Shown in pieces: positions 11,451 to 25,172 of a stretch of DNA of 64,000 nt. Both the position numbers and the translations under genes were made by a program. Source of the stretch: Homalodisca vitripennis (lineage: Eukaryota > Arthropoda > Insecta > Hemiptera > Cicadellidae); NCBI RefSeq assembly GCF_021130785.1, contig NC_060215.1, positions 67,770,501 through 67,834,500 of the forward strand. Reading direction: 5' to 3'. The first letter of the stretch is position 1; the number at the start of each line of letters is the position of its first letter. The notes below the pieces were generated by a model. That model saw only the letters and a program-made list of their open reading frames with translations, had not been told where the DNA came from and did no database searches.

Positions 11451-12098
11451 CAACACTATAGCGTTCATATCTTGAAAAACATTTGTTGATTCAGCGTACT
11501 ATGCGAGGTACGAATCAATAAATAGACTAGTAATACATCTATATAATAAAACATAATAACAATGGCAAACATGAGCATTGCTGAGCATTTTTATTTAACA
11601 ATGACGAGTGACTTAGAAATCTCATAACAGTAGTCTATTTTACTTATAATGATATGGAAAGGAATATAATTCAATATTCGCTGTATTTTAGCCTAGGAAA
11701 AGAGCTTTAGTCTGTCTTGACAACGCCCATTGTGGTGGACCATTAGGTATTCCGAATCAGAGTTCATTGCAAACGTCTGGTTGTTTGAAAGTTGTCATCA
11801 AGCAGGACATTTTGTGAATAGTGAAACTACATTTTTCATATATATCTTATATGCTATGTATATATATGGATTTTAGATCAAACTTATAAATCATGAATTA
11901 TTTATGAAACATTAAAAGTAGGCTTATCATTTCTGTACGTGCGCGAGCACATGAAAATGTGAAGAAGTATTATAATGTCTCTGGATTAGTAGAAATGAGT
12001 ACATCACCATAATCTTAAGACTTAATAGTACATTAAATATAAATTCCATAATTTCGATTCAAAGGAATAACAATAAATTCATCTTATTTATACGAAAC
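11451..12098. other. no recognised feature
   Basis: AT-rich DNA with no supported gene, RNA or repeat structure. Confidence 0.5.
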
Positions 12099-12660
12099 TG
12101 AATGAATGAATGAATGAAAAATTTCTTTATTGTTGTCAGTTGTACATTTTACATACAGTAGATCTTAAACTAAAATCAACAATAAAGCCCGAGGTAACAA
12201 AATACCTGTTCGGGAATTACACTAGTACACAGAAAGAAACAGCAACTCGAAAAAAAAGGACTGCCCTACCAGATCCTCGTAATGATACACTCTAAAACAA
12301 CTATAACTAGATTAACTTCTAAAAAAAGTAACATAAAACGGAGTATACGTGAAATGTTGATCAGATTTTCAGGTAAATTATAATATAAAGTTACAATTTA
12401 AAAGTGTAATGATCATACTATAGTGTTGTAAAACCTGTATACATCTTCTTCCAATAACAAAACATGCCGAAGCATTTTAACAAACTTATTTTTGATTTTA
12501 CATTTTCTTAAATATTCTGGTAAACAGTTAAAAAACTTTGGTCCTAAAAAAAGATAGAATTTTTTAAACAAGGTTAGATGGGGTCTCGGAACTTGAACGT
12601 TTATTCTTCTCTGACTATAATGTGAATTTGCATTGAACTATTAATAAAACTGTTATAACA
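12099..12660 (-). pseudogene. LINE 3' end (RT C-terminus, 3' UTR, TTCA tail)
   Basis: The minus strand from about 12650 reads through roughly 65 codons with NSHYSQRRINVQVPRPH, then LTLFKKFYLFLGPKFFN and CLPEYLRKCKIKNKFVK. This is the C-terminal pattern of insect non-LTR reverse transcriptase ORFs (Jockey/CR1-type: nHYnTR, vPrp, lgpkfFNsLP). It ends at a stop near 12417, followed by an AT-rich 3' UTR and a (TTCA)4 tail (12099-12118 on the plus strand as TGAA repeats). The fragment is 5'-truncated, as is typical of LINE insertions. Clade assignment is tentative. Confidence 0.6.
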
Positions 12661-13655
12661 ACAAGCTTTCCTTTTCATAAGGCACCAAATAGCGATTTTT
12701 GGTGACTAGAATAAAGAGGTAAAATGTCCTGAAATACAATTTGAATAATTCTTAATAAATCTATTAAAATTATTTAATATTTGTGCATTTTACGTTTTCC
12801 ACAGGCAGTCTCGAATATGTAATTAAGAATCTACGGTTAAACATTTGAATGCAAATGACATATCTGATAAGTTAACATTAATTAAGGAATAAACATAACG
12901 TGAAATAATACGCGATATGTACTCGCACGCATTTGAAAAAGGCGGGTTATTTGTTTTAATAATAACTGACGGGATATTATTTTTTAATACGAGCTCCTAA
13001 TTGTGGTAACAGTTATTTTACTGCAAAATAATAGCGAGGGTGGTGTATTGATATCACATAATATATTTACTTCCAATCAAATTCTATACATGAAATCACA
13101 TCACTGTGAATCCCATATTTTCATGATAATGCTAGCTAGCCACTAGGATCGCTAGCGTCGCTTCCATAGCAATCTTGTCCCTTACAACTGACTATTGAAT
13201 GACGCGTTGAGAATATGTCTAACTAGCACACACATCTTAATAAATTGCATCAGCTTGTGCCTAGCGAGTGATCTGTTAATAAAGAAAGCAGCGCACTGGC
13301 GCGGCAGTGTGTTGAGCTGATAAGATTGTGTCCACACATGTGTCCACTGACGTATCCAGCTGCTTGAGTTATCTTTTTTGGAATTTTAGCTCAACCTTTA
13401 TACTCTATTTCGAGTCTCACTATAAAGTAGTTAGTTATCTCTATTGAAAAATCTATCCTTTTCAATTACTAAATTTCTGAATACAATAAAATATCCTCTT
13501 TGAGATTATCCGTTTACTGTGTTTGTTATATAATGTTATTATTCCAATGTGTATAAGGAAAAACTGAAATATTTCAAAAAGGTTGATGTGTTTCTCTTCT
13601 TTGTAACAATCAATAATTTATAATTAGTAGCTATAAGATTTTTTTTTTATTTAGG
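12661..13655. other. no recognised feature
   Basis: AT-rich, with GCTAGC-rich sequence near 13130-13160. No coding or RNA evidence. Confidence 0.5.
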
Positions 13656-14210
13656 CATGGCCAACTGTGTTAAACTCCTTCCACCCCTCCCCCTGTAGGA
13701 TGTAGCTAGATAGAAAGGGCTGTATTTCCCCTCCTTTTCACCATAATACAGCTCTCTCCTCCGAGCAATCTCCCCTCCACCGAGCTATATCGACTCGCCC
13801 AAGCTGTTTGGCCTATTCTGGTTGCTAGCGAGCAAGTGGAAGTGGAAGTGGAGAAGACCAAAATTTGAACAAAATATAAAATCCTCCTTCAGTACGATTT
13901 TAAGGTCGAGTACAGTGACCAATAATAAGACGTAATTTTATTTTGTGGAAATTATTTTCGTGAAAATTATTGAAATTTTTTCATTTTATTATGTGAACTC
14001 AATAGTTGGCAAATTAAAAAAGAGTGGAACTTTTATCTATCGACGTGTATTTTATATCAATAAATATTAAAATATATCATTGATTAAAATAAATAGTGAT
14101 CAATAAAAGTGTTTCAGTGTGTAACAGAAGTGGTGCAGTGATTGTGCAACATAGTTTAGGAGTGACGGCTGTTTGCGCGTTAAAAAAAATAAAATGTTAC
14201 CCTGCAGAAT
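13656..14210 (+). other. possible host-gene 5' region
   Basis: A GC-richer, pyrimidine-rich stretch (13670-13860) is followed by AT-rich sequence free of long ORFs. It contains an initiator-like TTTCAGTGTGT near 14113. The coding-like exon at 15068 lies ~0.9 kb downstream on the same strand. Together these resemble a promoter plus long 5' UTR of an insect gene, but no core motif fixes a start site. Confidence 0.25.
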
Positions 14211-15067
14211 AAAACAAAACTACGGGTATGGTTTGATACAGATTAGGGCTTAAAACATAATAGGTTGTATTTTCGTTGCTAGTTAATTTAAATTGTATGT
14301 TTTGTTCATTCAACTGTAAAATTTCAAGCACGGTACTAGTGTTATGAACAGAAAAAGTTGGTGCCCAATTAGGTGTCCATGAAGTTAATGGTTTTTGTAT
14401 GCACTTATCTCACGTTTACTAAATTGGAATTTTTTCACTGTATCATACTTTATTAGATGGATCTTTAAACTACCATTCTATCAATCAATACAAATTTTAA
14501 ATAATATTTCAAAAATAAATAAAGGTATATTGCTATATTACGAGATATGAATTTAATATCAACTTTTATATTAACATTTTTATTTGTTCATACATCAAAC
14601 TATTTTGTAATTTTCATTAAAACTTAAAATACTACAATTTTGAAAGTAACGTTTTACTTATTGTTTAGTAATAACAGTTAAGCTAATGTCTTAGTGGACA
14701 TCTAGAGGGCATGCTTAAATTCAAGTGTGACATGATATTTACTTCTTTCATTTACAGATATGCATAGTACATTTCTGCGAAGGCTTTTTCTGTATAACTT
14801 CAGAATTGTCTAATCGTTCTACAATGGAATTAATGAAACAAGATGCACAGGCATGAGTTTTTGCGTTGAAATTCAATATGAAAACATTGCAGTAACAGTG
14901 TGCCTATGGGGCATGAAAACAAGATTTAATTTATTTTCTGAATACGATGTTCGCTAAAAAAATTAAAATTAGTAACTAATAAAATGAGAATTAGTGTGGA
15001 GAGACGGGCCCTGCCCGCGGGTGCTGTGGTAGTAGGCTAGTGCTGTGTTAGTAGACCCTTTGGTTAG
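14211..15067. other. probable intron or leader
   Basis: AT-rich sequence up to the GC-rich patch at 15000-15040 (GGGCCCTGCCCGCGGG). No supported element. Confidence 0.4.
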
Positions 15068-15165
15068 ATGGAGACGGTGCAACCATCTGTCGTTCATTTG
15101 GATCACTCCGGGATGCCGTCTCAAGCCCAAATGGCTTATGCACAACGAACTACAGCTTTGCACAG
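15068..15165 (+). CDS. candidate first coding exon of a host gene
   Basis: ATG at 15068 opens 32 codons plus 2 bases and ends at CACAG followed by GTAGGT, a good 5' splice site (GT at 15166). The peptide begins METVQPSVVHLDHSG and continues MPSQAQMAYAQ, with His-, Gln- and Ser-rich composition and no low-complexity AT bias, unlike surrounding DNA. A TAG lies directly upstream in the same frame. The local GC rise and possible 5' region at 13.7-14.2 kb support it. I do not recognise the protein. Composition resembles N-termini of transcription regulators, but that is only an impression. A competing longer frame (15045-15431) crosses the splice site and becomes AT-rich and hydrophobic, so I prefer the spliced reading. 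The remaining exons are not identified. Confidence 0.35.
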
Positions 15166-15612
15166 GTAGGTATTCATTTTCAGATATGTTTCTCTTAAGA
15201 CTTCAATATCCCATGCTTGAATTCAAACTTGTGGTTAAACCTAACTCTCCACGTATGCCTTATGTGATTTTTATATTCTGCATGATCGGATTCGTCGAAC
15301 TAAGTTTTAAAACACACCAAACCACTACGATATATATACAAGTAAGATGTATTCGATGTAGAGAACTTGTATATTATTTAACTCAATTTAATGCTATTTT
15401 CATTCCAGCTTCATTAAGGTGGGATATATAATAAATAAGATTCAACATTAAACAATGACTATTTTACCAAGTATAAACTAACACAGTAATATAAACCTTA
15501 GCTAATAGATATACCCATTATATTAAAGAGTACTTATCCACACACACACAGACACACGTACATATATACCTAAATATATAAAATGTACACAGTGTGTGTA
15601 TATGTATATATA

Positions 15613-15620
<8 letters not shown>
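15166..15620. other. probable intron sequence
   Basis: AT-rich. The open frame that continues from the candidate exon to 15431 looks like intron read-through. Nothing else is seen. Confidence 0.35.
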
Positions 15621-15661
<41 letters not shown>

Positions 15662-15690
15662 TACATACATACATACATACATACATACAC
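15621..15690. repeat. microsatellites (AC)n and (ATAC)n
   Basis: A perfect AC dinucleotide run (15621-15657) abuts a CATA tetranucleotide run to about 15690. Further short CA and TATA runs lie at 15538-15620. Confidence 0.95.
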
Positions 15691-17915
15691 ATTATAATCT
15701 AAAGGATAACTTATGTGAAACATGTCTTGTTTGATCAAAAGCCTTATTCATTAGTAATTTTAAAAACTATGACTTTCACGATATTAGTTTGCTCTATTAC
15801 CATTGGGTTTTAATAATAGGTGCCATATATTTAGTTAAACATGGAATGGTACCTACAGTTTTATTAGATAAATAAATGTTCTATTTGCTAGTTTTGACAT
15901 GTTAATTGTTTTTTTGCAAGGACAAAATTCAATTACAGTTCATAAATACAAGAAACAAAGTACAACCCCATGTTTAGGAACAGTACTTAAATTACCTATA
16001 AGACTGGAAGGATCCCAACAAATTATGGCTGAAAACAACCACTTGGTAAATAGAAATCTTAAATCCAAGGTTCAAAAATATATATGAATTATAAAAACAA
16101 ACAAAAAACTAAAAATTTAGACTAACTCTTTACAAAAATCACATGTGTGGATATATATTAAAAATCACAATTAACTGGTTCTAGGAGTTTTATTACCTTT
16201 TATCTTTAAAGGTTTGTAAGTCAAATCCAATGGAAATTATTGGTTACTTAAAGTTAGATCTGTGAGCAAAAGTAACTCATTTATCAAAATTCAGTTTACT
16301 AAATCTGCTTAAAATAGTCAAACATTGCCCTGTACATTTATCTAAATATTTACTATTTTATGAACAATACTGAACATACCCACTGCTAACACACCATATA
16401 CCTAACTATTATTTTACATTTTTTAACATTTCCTAAGAGACTTCGAACAAAGTACTTGGTCAATACCTAGAAACACGGTCTCCTGGATTACGTTATAATT
16501 ACAAATAATGTTTTTGAGTTAAAGATGGTGTTACTGATATCCAATCTATAATCCCTTTAGGTCAATAAATAAGTCAACAGTGGTCATTAACATATTGATG
16601 TTAATAAGCTTTCATAAATATCCACAAAAACAAAGAATAAATGCAGTTTTGTGAATCCTAAACCACTCAGAATTTGTATTCACTGTGTGTATGCACTTAA
16701 AATTCTCCTATAACTTTATTGTCATTCTAAAAGGAATAATTTATTTTTGCTCACAACTTCGCATCCATCAGTTGATCAGAATGAATTTATGACACGTATT
16801 AATTAAATCGTGTTTCCATTTTGAATACAGATACCCCCAATAATTGAAAAGGTCTCCTAAATAAACCAACTATTCATATTGGTATCATACAATGTGGTGA
16901 AATAAATTTTTCTTACTTGCCAGGGATAGAAAGAGATCAGTGAGAATAATATACAGAGGGTTAGTTAGTTGTTATGTAACAACTAATAGTAACACAAAGA
17001 TTACTGAAATAGATCATAAAATATTATATAGCTACAAAAATAATTGGATAGCACAATTATAAATATAATTTAAGATACAGGATTTACAACATATTGTGTA
17101 TTCTTGTTCGAATCGGATAAAGAGAACATGTTTTTTTAATCAGGACAGTTTAAATTTTTCATGTTCAGAGTCATTACAAAAACACTCAAAAATTGTATTT
17201 ACACTTTAAAAAATTTCACAGTAATGAAAGAATGCCACATATCCTTTTGGCAACACATAACCTCATGTAAATTTATAATGTTTATGATTTATTAATTTAA
17301 AGAAAGCTCTTTTAAGAAAATTCACGAAGATTATGGACACCAATAGGACACTGAACCATGATGTTTATTTTTATGATTAAAATTAAAAAAAAAAAATGTA
17401 TTCTAGTAAAGCATCACAACTTGCACAGACTCCTATGGTTTTAGATTAATACTAAAGGGAGAAATTATGTTTATAATATGCTATACAAATTGTGAAAAGG
17501 AACCCCAATATTAGGTATTATGATGTAGAATTCAACTAGGTACACTATTTATTACAGCTTTTAGATTCACAACAGAAAATAATCTGTTATAAAAAATCTA
17601 GCGAGTTTGTGGTTTACAAAATTGTTTTTAATCAAGTGTCCTACTGAGCATCTATGGACCAACATGGTTATATTATGTACCAAATATAATTAAAATCATA
17701 ATGAGTGGTATTATTATGGCTAATAATATATTGCAACTTCAAAGAAAGGGGCGATAATATAGATCAGGGTAATTCATTTTAAGTATATGTTTAATTACGA
17801 ACTCTGTAAGTTGGTACCTACTGGAAACTAACTGTTGGAGGAAATTCAGCTATATTAGTTTTATATATTATCTGTATGATGAAATGATAATATAAGAGAA
17901 TCTCAGTTCTCTAAA
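15691..17915. other. no recognised feature
   Basis: Over 2 kb of AT-rich DNA without supported coding, RNA or repeat structure. Confidence 0.5.
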
Positions 17916-18098
17916 TTATATATACTTTATGCACTCATATACAAGTAGGTCAGTTAGTCCATCTAGAGTATGTTCTGTAAAAAGAGGGGACAGATTATAT
18001 ATATACTTTATGCACTCATATACAAGTAGGTCAGTTAGTCCATCTAGAGAATGTTGAATGTTCAGTAAAAAGAGGGGACAGATCATATATATATATAT

Positions 18099-18130
<32 letters not shown>

Positions 18131-18302
18131 ATATATATATACACACTTTATGCACTCATATACAAGTAGGTCAGTTAGTCCATCTAGAGTATGTTCTGTA
18201 AAAAGAGGGGACAGATTATATATATACTTTATGCACTCATATACAAGTAGGTCAGTTAGTCCATCTAGAGAATGTTGAATGTTCAGTAAAAAGAGGGGAC
18301 AG

Positions 18303-18355
<53 letters not shown>

Positions 18356-18427
18356 TTTATGCACTCATATACAAGTAGGTCAGTTAGTCCATCTAGAGTA
18401 TGTTCAGTAAAAAGAGGGGACAGATCT
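17916..18427. repeat. composite tandem repeat with AT microsatellites
   Basis: Five copies of a ~79-bp unit with TTTATGCACTCATATACAAG and GTCAGTTAGTCCATCTAGAG, starting near 17927, 18006, 18147, 18226 and 18356. Spacings of 79 and 141 alternate because every second unit carries an expanded (AT)n tract, giving a ~220-bp higher-order unit. Copies are nearly identical, so the array is recent. Frames across it are spurious. Confidence 0.9.
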
Positions 18428-19312
18428 GAGGGGTTCTCCACTGATGCATGTAATAGATAACGCCTAAACATTATTTTAGATCTCTTGTTCATGAAACATT
18501 TTACTGATAATTATAAAATTGAACAAATATTTTTGTAAATACCTTATTATAAACAAGCAATTTTACATCTTAAATCTTAATTACAATAAATATTTAATTA
18601 TGATTAATTTTAATAAAATTATGCTAACGTAAATAGTACTAAAGTGCTAAGTACTAAGTAGATAGTAAAATCGTCCCATTTAATAAAAGCTATTATGAAC
18701 TGGCTCAAAGACATGTCGATCATCATTTTACATTATATTTGAAAAAAGACGTAAGATTATATTTAAATAAAGATATAGATGGGAGGTCGCTGGGGGTTTG
18801 GTAGTCATAATCTGAAATAATTATTGGTCAAAGACATTCAGTGTAATTATCATATTTAAAGTTATATACGTACAACTAAATACAACTAAAACGTTAAACA
18901 CAACAACGTGCTCCAATGAAACTTGCTTAGCACCCACCAAAGCTCTTTATCTTATTTGCAGCGTAATAATAATGATTATAATAATTCAAAACTAATGTTT
19001 CTAAAAATCCGTCAATACGTCAATATCATATAATTGAAGTTATAATTAGTGATCAAACAGATCTGAAATAAAGCCGACCGTAAAAAATTACGTTTTCTAG
19101 AGGTAAAAATAAGAACAACTCGAAACGGTCCACTTTTGTTTAATTGACTAAAACTATCACACACAAAAATAATTTAACTTACTTATAATTTTATTTTAAC
19201 ATTGAATAGGTTTTGCATTGTCGTACATCCAGCCATTGCATTTCACTTAATAAGATAGGAGGTTATCTAAAATGTCTTTACCTAGAAGAGACAGTTTTGA
19301 GTTGCCTGGCCA
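18428..19312. other. no recognised feature
   Basis: AT-rich DNA with no supported element. Confidence 0.5.
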
Positions 19313-19642
19313 CTTCATTATTATATATGATGAAGGTGTAAGCAGCAGTCTTTGGCCACTAACATTAATAATGTGACAACCAGAAGTAGTAGACTACACG
19401 AAGTACACGTTACATAATATGAAAATATCTCCTCCTGAATACGACTTCTATGATATCCAAGGGTGATTTTGTGTCTGCTGTGTTGTTATATTGTACACGG
19501 ACCTTTGCGGCTTCCAAAAACTAGTTTTGTAGCTCCAGCGTCGTCATTGTAAAGGCCACACACAGCACAAACTCCAATGACGCGATAGAAATTCATTCAC
19601 GGCACCGCGCTGCAGGCATTCCTACCACTACACCGCAGCTGA
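19313..19642 (+). repeat. dispersed repeat copy B
   Basis: Same orientation and order of conserved blocks as 11128-11450: GGTGTAAGCAGCAGTCTTT, CTACACGAAGTACACG, CCAATGACGCGATAGAAATTC. Indels and substitutions throughout. Confidence 0.6.
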
Positions 19643-21345
19643 AAAGCAAGAATACAAAGGTTCTAGAAAAAAGGAAGTTCTTTTACTACAAAAACGAGTT
19701 AATTGTCAAACTTTCTATTATGAAATGGAATAAATCTTTTTCAAAGCTGGTACATTTTATATTCACTTCTCAAATTTGCCTCATATGAGATCGCTCCTCA
19801 CAATGTGCACACGTCAAAATTACAAATACATCTAAAATGTATAGCCTACAACATTTCTGAAATGTTCAAGTCGATTATATTATGAGAACAAAATAATGAA
19901 ATTTCGTCAAAAACATATTTATTGCTCAAGCACCGTTCGTGATCATTCCCAATGAAAGCAGCGATGTGCAGTTACTTCCATTTCCATATTATGCAGTTAT
20001 AGAAAAAGATTATCAGGAGTAAATACGACAATATTTTAGCTTTCACTTAGTACTATAATAATTAATACAAAACTCATTAATTGCATAGAAAAAAGTGTGT
20101 ATTGAAGTTAAGTAGCATATCTAGGAAATTGTATGTTTTATAAAACTGGGAGGAGACTCGAATCTTCATTACACTCTTTCCCTCTTACTTAAACACTTAC
20201 CCTACATAGGCCTACTCATAAAATTTAAATTGTTTAAAAGTAGTTATATCATATTTGCTTTTCACAGTGAAACAAAAACAATGAATTACAATCACCTATT
20301 AATTACAATAATCGCGTTGTTAAGCGACGATAGCGACGAATAAGACTTATTACACTTTTGAATTAACTCAATGTATAAAACTAGCATTATTATTCCAGAA
20401 TCCGGTTATCATAACATAGGTTACACATATTGTGCTAATTTGGTGTACACATGCGGATATGCCATTGAAAATAGATTGATTTAGCAATAAGTTAAATATT
20501 TTATTTGCAACAGCCAATGTCTCCCACTGCTAAAATTAAGCACCCATAACGTGTCCAGGCGTGTGCATGTTTGCCTTCGAGGCGGTTCCCTAGTTCCGTT
20601 TAGGCGGTCCTAACATAACTTTATTTCAAATATTGTGTAAAATGAAAATACCCACGCGTTGTTGGCAAACAGAATGTGCACAACAAGTTGTACTCAGTTT
20701 TACCCACTGGCCGAAGTTGCCGATTATTTCGGTTATTGAGCAAGTAGATGTAAATTGCTCACAACGCCGTGGATTTTGGTCACTGTCCGAAAAAATGCCC
20801 ATGGCGTGTTGCGGGTGGTTAGAGTGAATAAATATGTTGGCCATTGGTTGAATTCCTTAATTTTAAATGTGACATTAGGCAGCTATTCAATCAGCCTGTT
20901 CCAGACATTATTGTTGTATCTAATAAAGAAAATTTAAATAAGGCGAATTTATGGACATTAATGCCAACAAAGATAGTTTTTATATTAACAATATTTTTAT
21001 CACGCCCAATCATAAAACCGGTACGATGTAACAAAAGAAGATAACACAGTACAATGAAGAACAACACTTTGGATAGAACAAAAAAAAAAAAAACGTAAAT
21101 AATTTGTACCTGTACAAGTTTATACAGATTGCACTTGAACTTTAAATAGCTTTATACTATCTATACCTGTGATAGACAGAACTAATGATATGGCTCAAGA
21201 TCATGTAAGAGAACAAAGACTCTTGATTTCTTACAGGCTGTTGGTTTTGTCTAGTGACGACTGGCATACAAGAGAGTTGCATTCGAAGCTGTAAGTCGAT
21301 CCTGCAGCTGGAGAGACAAATTCGAAGCAGTATGCTATAAGAATA
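19643..21345. other. no recognised gene
   Basis: AT-rich DNA. The GC-richer patch at 20520-20830 has short frames on both strands, but none has a recognisable motif or splice support. Confidence 0.45.
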
Positions 21346-21786
21346 GCATTGTCGTCTAACGACACCATTATATGAGATGACTCGCCCGCCTGGATCTTGC
21401 CTTAAAACTCGCCAGTGGTCGTATGGCTTCCCCACTGTATTACTACTTACTATGAAATTGTAAAGCTAAATTAATTCTTAAAAATTACAAATAATAATAA
21501 ACGCCATAACAACTAACGCAACAAACTATAGTTATATGATGTTCTGGCTAACCTATAAAGTAGCTAACAGAAACTCCTAGAATTTCCGTTCAATAATGAC
21601 CGTGTTAATTATAGTGTGATGATTATATTCAGTATTAACTTTCAATAAACTATAAATTTATTTTAGTTAATTTGAAAATTTTACGTGACAATTAGAAGGG
21701 TTGGTTGTCTCAGCTAAAAGCCTAAGGCAAGGACCATGTAACCGACCCGTGCCGGGCCTTGTGATGGTGTCGTTTGATGACAAACC
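21346..21786. repeat. diverged inverted repeat pair
   Basis: TGTCGTCTAACGACACCAT (about 21350) is matched inverted by ATGGTGTCGTTTGATGACA (about 21764), and flanks share AAGGCAAG segments in inverse order. Two old, oppositely oriented copies of some repeat are likely. The family is not recognised. Confidence 0.35.
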
Positions 21787-21859
21787 GTTTATGGCAGGCA
21801 GTTTCGACTTGTGTGCTGATGAGTCGTTTATATCGTTGGTCAGTCCCATCCCTGTCAGA

Positions 21860-24800
21860 CTATAACGAATTGTTTACTTTTAGCATTGTGTTGGTGAAGG
21901 CGAGTTGTAAAAAAAAGAAAAGCAATATTAGGCTATCAGCGCAACCGTAAAATATCCACAGTTCCAATTTTGACATCAACATTTCTTCAAGCATCCCTTG
22001 ATATGAACCAATCTGTTCCTTAATATTATACTCAACATGCCATCCAAAATGAATAAACTTACCCAATATCAATAAAACTGGCTTTATAAAAAAATAAACA
22101 TTTTTTGAGACTTATCACCTTTTATAACACTTTAAATGTATAATGTTAACTCATAGAGCTTGTAACAATAAACACAGCAATGAAGGCAACTTGCTAAATA
22201 GTATAGATTTTGTAAACCACGGATGACAGTAATAAAGAAAACCTTTTATTCTATGTAAATGTTCTATGACTGCTTTTGATCATATAATTGGAGCTTGGCG
22301 TATTTGAATTGATCGTTTTCTGCGTATTTTTTCATGTGTATCAAAATAACATATAGGAAATAGAAATGATTGATTGAGAAAGTTGAAGAAGAAATGTCAT
22401 GGAACACGAAATATTGTCTCCTTTTGCCCGACTTTTACTCGTGCAATAATTTAGTGAAAAACAGTGCTCTTGCAGCTTTCTTGTGGTTGTCTTGTTTCAC
22501 CTAATTGGCCATCCCACAGAACACAATCTGCAGTAATGTTAAGCATGTAAAATGTTCAATAGGTCCTAATAATCTATTAGATACACCAGTCTTGAGACGA
22601 CCAGAGTTCACGATCGAAGATGCTGTTATTAACCTTAACACTAGTTATGGGACATATCCAATCTCAATGACCGGTTTATTTCAGTATGTGGCCGTTTTGT
22701 TGCATGCAAGTCATATAATGCAGGCATTCAACTCTATCTTGAGTGTAAATTGTAGAGCCACTTTGCATCTTTGTCTCTCAGGAGGCTTGCTTTGTCTCTC
22801 ACCAGGAAAAGTCCTACTGATAATTGTGCCACATCAATCATCATGATATACAAGTCAATCATCGTATCATGATTGTCAATGCGACCAACTTAGATTCTAT
22901 AACAATGAAATATATTCATGCGAGTGTAGTCTCCGGATGCCCAATGATCAATGGATCATTGGGTAGTTCAATGATCATCTGAACACCACCTGTCGGTTTC
23001 TGACATCAGAACAGCAGTTAATTCAAACATGACTGAATTCCAACCCTGGATTATATAGGATAAAGCATCCACGTCGTTGAGATAGTGAAATTAAAGAGCT
23101 CATTTCAATTTAAGAACTATTAATCAAATCACCAAGGAGATTAACCTGCACATTGCAGTATTAACCAGCCAAATAAAGTAAGTTCCGGGATAAAGAAAGC
23201 TTTAAAAGGATAGTCTGGTATTCAATTGTGTACGGTAGAGGGAAACCTTTAGGGTTATTCACGGGCAGTTGCAGGCATTTTCGAACCGAAGTTTGAAAAA
23301 ATGATCGAGTGGTCTCAGCCTTCCCAACTATAAACACAACCAAACATATAGACTGATAAGGAGCAGATATTTTTAAGCGATGTTATGGGATATGAAGAGC
23401 CGTTAACGATACAAGTGGACGTCTTCACCGGTTTGTATAAATATGTCTCATGTTTGATGCTTTTTTTCTATGCCACGCAATTCCTGTGCTTACTAAATAT
23501 CTTAGGTGTAAATATACATTAAGCATGAAGGTGAGAACTGAAACTGCCCTTGGCGATCCTATTTTATCGGTTAAGGCAGAACAAAACAATAGGCGTAGCC
23601 TGATTAAAACTAGTCCCGTAGTAAATCTCAAGCACTGCCTGATTCATAATTGTATGCCACTCCAACTAAGCAAACATAACGGCCATCAAAAAAAAGGAAA
23701 AAGTAGCATGCATTCTACTCACACATTACGTTTCGTGGTGGACTACCCTCGACATACCATCTTTGAGAAGGCGATACAAAATCGACAAAGGACTTCATAC
23801 CTAGCACCACAGCTTACACGATATACCGGGACCCCCACACCAAACTCTTTTTACAATTAAATTATGTTGGTAGATGTTTGTAATGTAATCTTCGAATTAA
23901 TTTACTTGTTCTAAAAGAGCCAAATAATTTTTTCTGGTCGACGCGATCAAAAGTCGACTACTGAATTGAACTCAGTGGAAATATACTCAGTAAACAAAAA
24001 TATTTAAGAGAAACTATCACATCTAAAAACAAATTGCTAAAGAGCTACAAAATGTTGCAGAAACAGGATGTCACTCCCAAGGTGTAACCATCGTTAAATC
24101 CAGGTGCAGATTACATAAAAATATTAGGTCACCAATTCTCAGAAGAAAAACGTATCCTCTGTGGCGTAAGTTAACCTGTTGGGAGAAGTTATAACTGTCT
24201 AATGCTCGATGAATCGATAGGAGGTGATCGGGTTGGGAGAGGTAATGACCTGTGGTAATTACTGCATAGAAAAGTTTTCTAAAACGACGCATTAAAGAGA
24301 TCGTTCCTGCCCGTGCTCTTGATGCAATCAGAACTGTTCGATGTACGTATAGAGTCCTCGTCAGGGCAACAGCGACCTAAAGAGGACATATAAATCTCCT
24401 CTTCCTCGTTGTACCAAACTTGCCGGAGTTCTCTTTTACGTTCTTCCATACACGTCATCTCCAGTTTATGTCATCTCCACCAACTTCACATGAGGAGAGT
24501 GCCAAGTACGAGCAGAAATCGTCATAGTATACAGATTTATTGTGTCAATGGTAGATGGAGGTTCACCAAATTCTTCTTTTTATCCAGACTGATTCATAAC
24601 GGCTTAGAGTACGAATTTCTCGCGAACGCCTGGAATAAGATGCAAGGCACCGGTTCTATGGTTGTATAGTGTAGATATTAGCAGATCTGCGGAAAGTACT
24701 TGGTGTTGTGACCAGAGACAGAGGAATTCCTTTTTTAAAAGTGAACGTTGAGGTCCATTTGTTGGTCAACCATCATGCCTTGTTTCAGCAGGTGTACCAG

Positions 24801-25172
24801 TGACTCGAAGACGTGGTTTGTCTTTCCTCCGGCATTCTGTGACCTGTCAGAAGTTTCTCGCTGTTAAGACCCTTCTCTTGGCTGCACCTGGGCTTTGTGG
24901 CATTTCTCCTTGATACTGGAATGCAGTTACGGATATAACCGTCTTATTAGATTTCGTTCATAGCTCTGGTGAAGACCGTGGCACTGTTGTTGTTCAGTAA
25001 GACTAGATTTATTACTAAAAGCGTATTTCAACTCAGCCAGCCAACTTTCGACCTATCACCATGACTTCAAGTGGACCATCTCCAAATCATGGCCCAACGT
25101 CTTCCAGAAGCGAACACGATGGATTTGCGCCAACATTCTTGGTTTTGATGATTGCCAGGGTGCAAAGTTTGC
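21860..25172. other. unassigned mixed-composition region
   Basis: Higher GC than its surroundings in places (22900-25170), with several 60-136 codon frames on both strands (for example 22505-22846 and 23450-23860). None shows a recognisable domain and most overlap on opposite strands. This may be the ruin of an old mobile element. No family call is made. Confidence 0.4.

Noticed and set aside
21157..21435. 92-codon minus-strand ORF
   Set aside because: No domain. It overlaps one arm of a diverged inverted repeat pair and is better explained as repeat debris.
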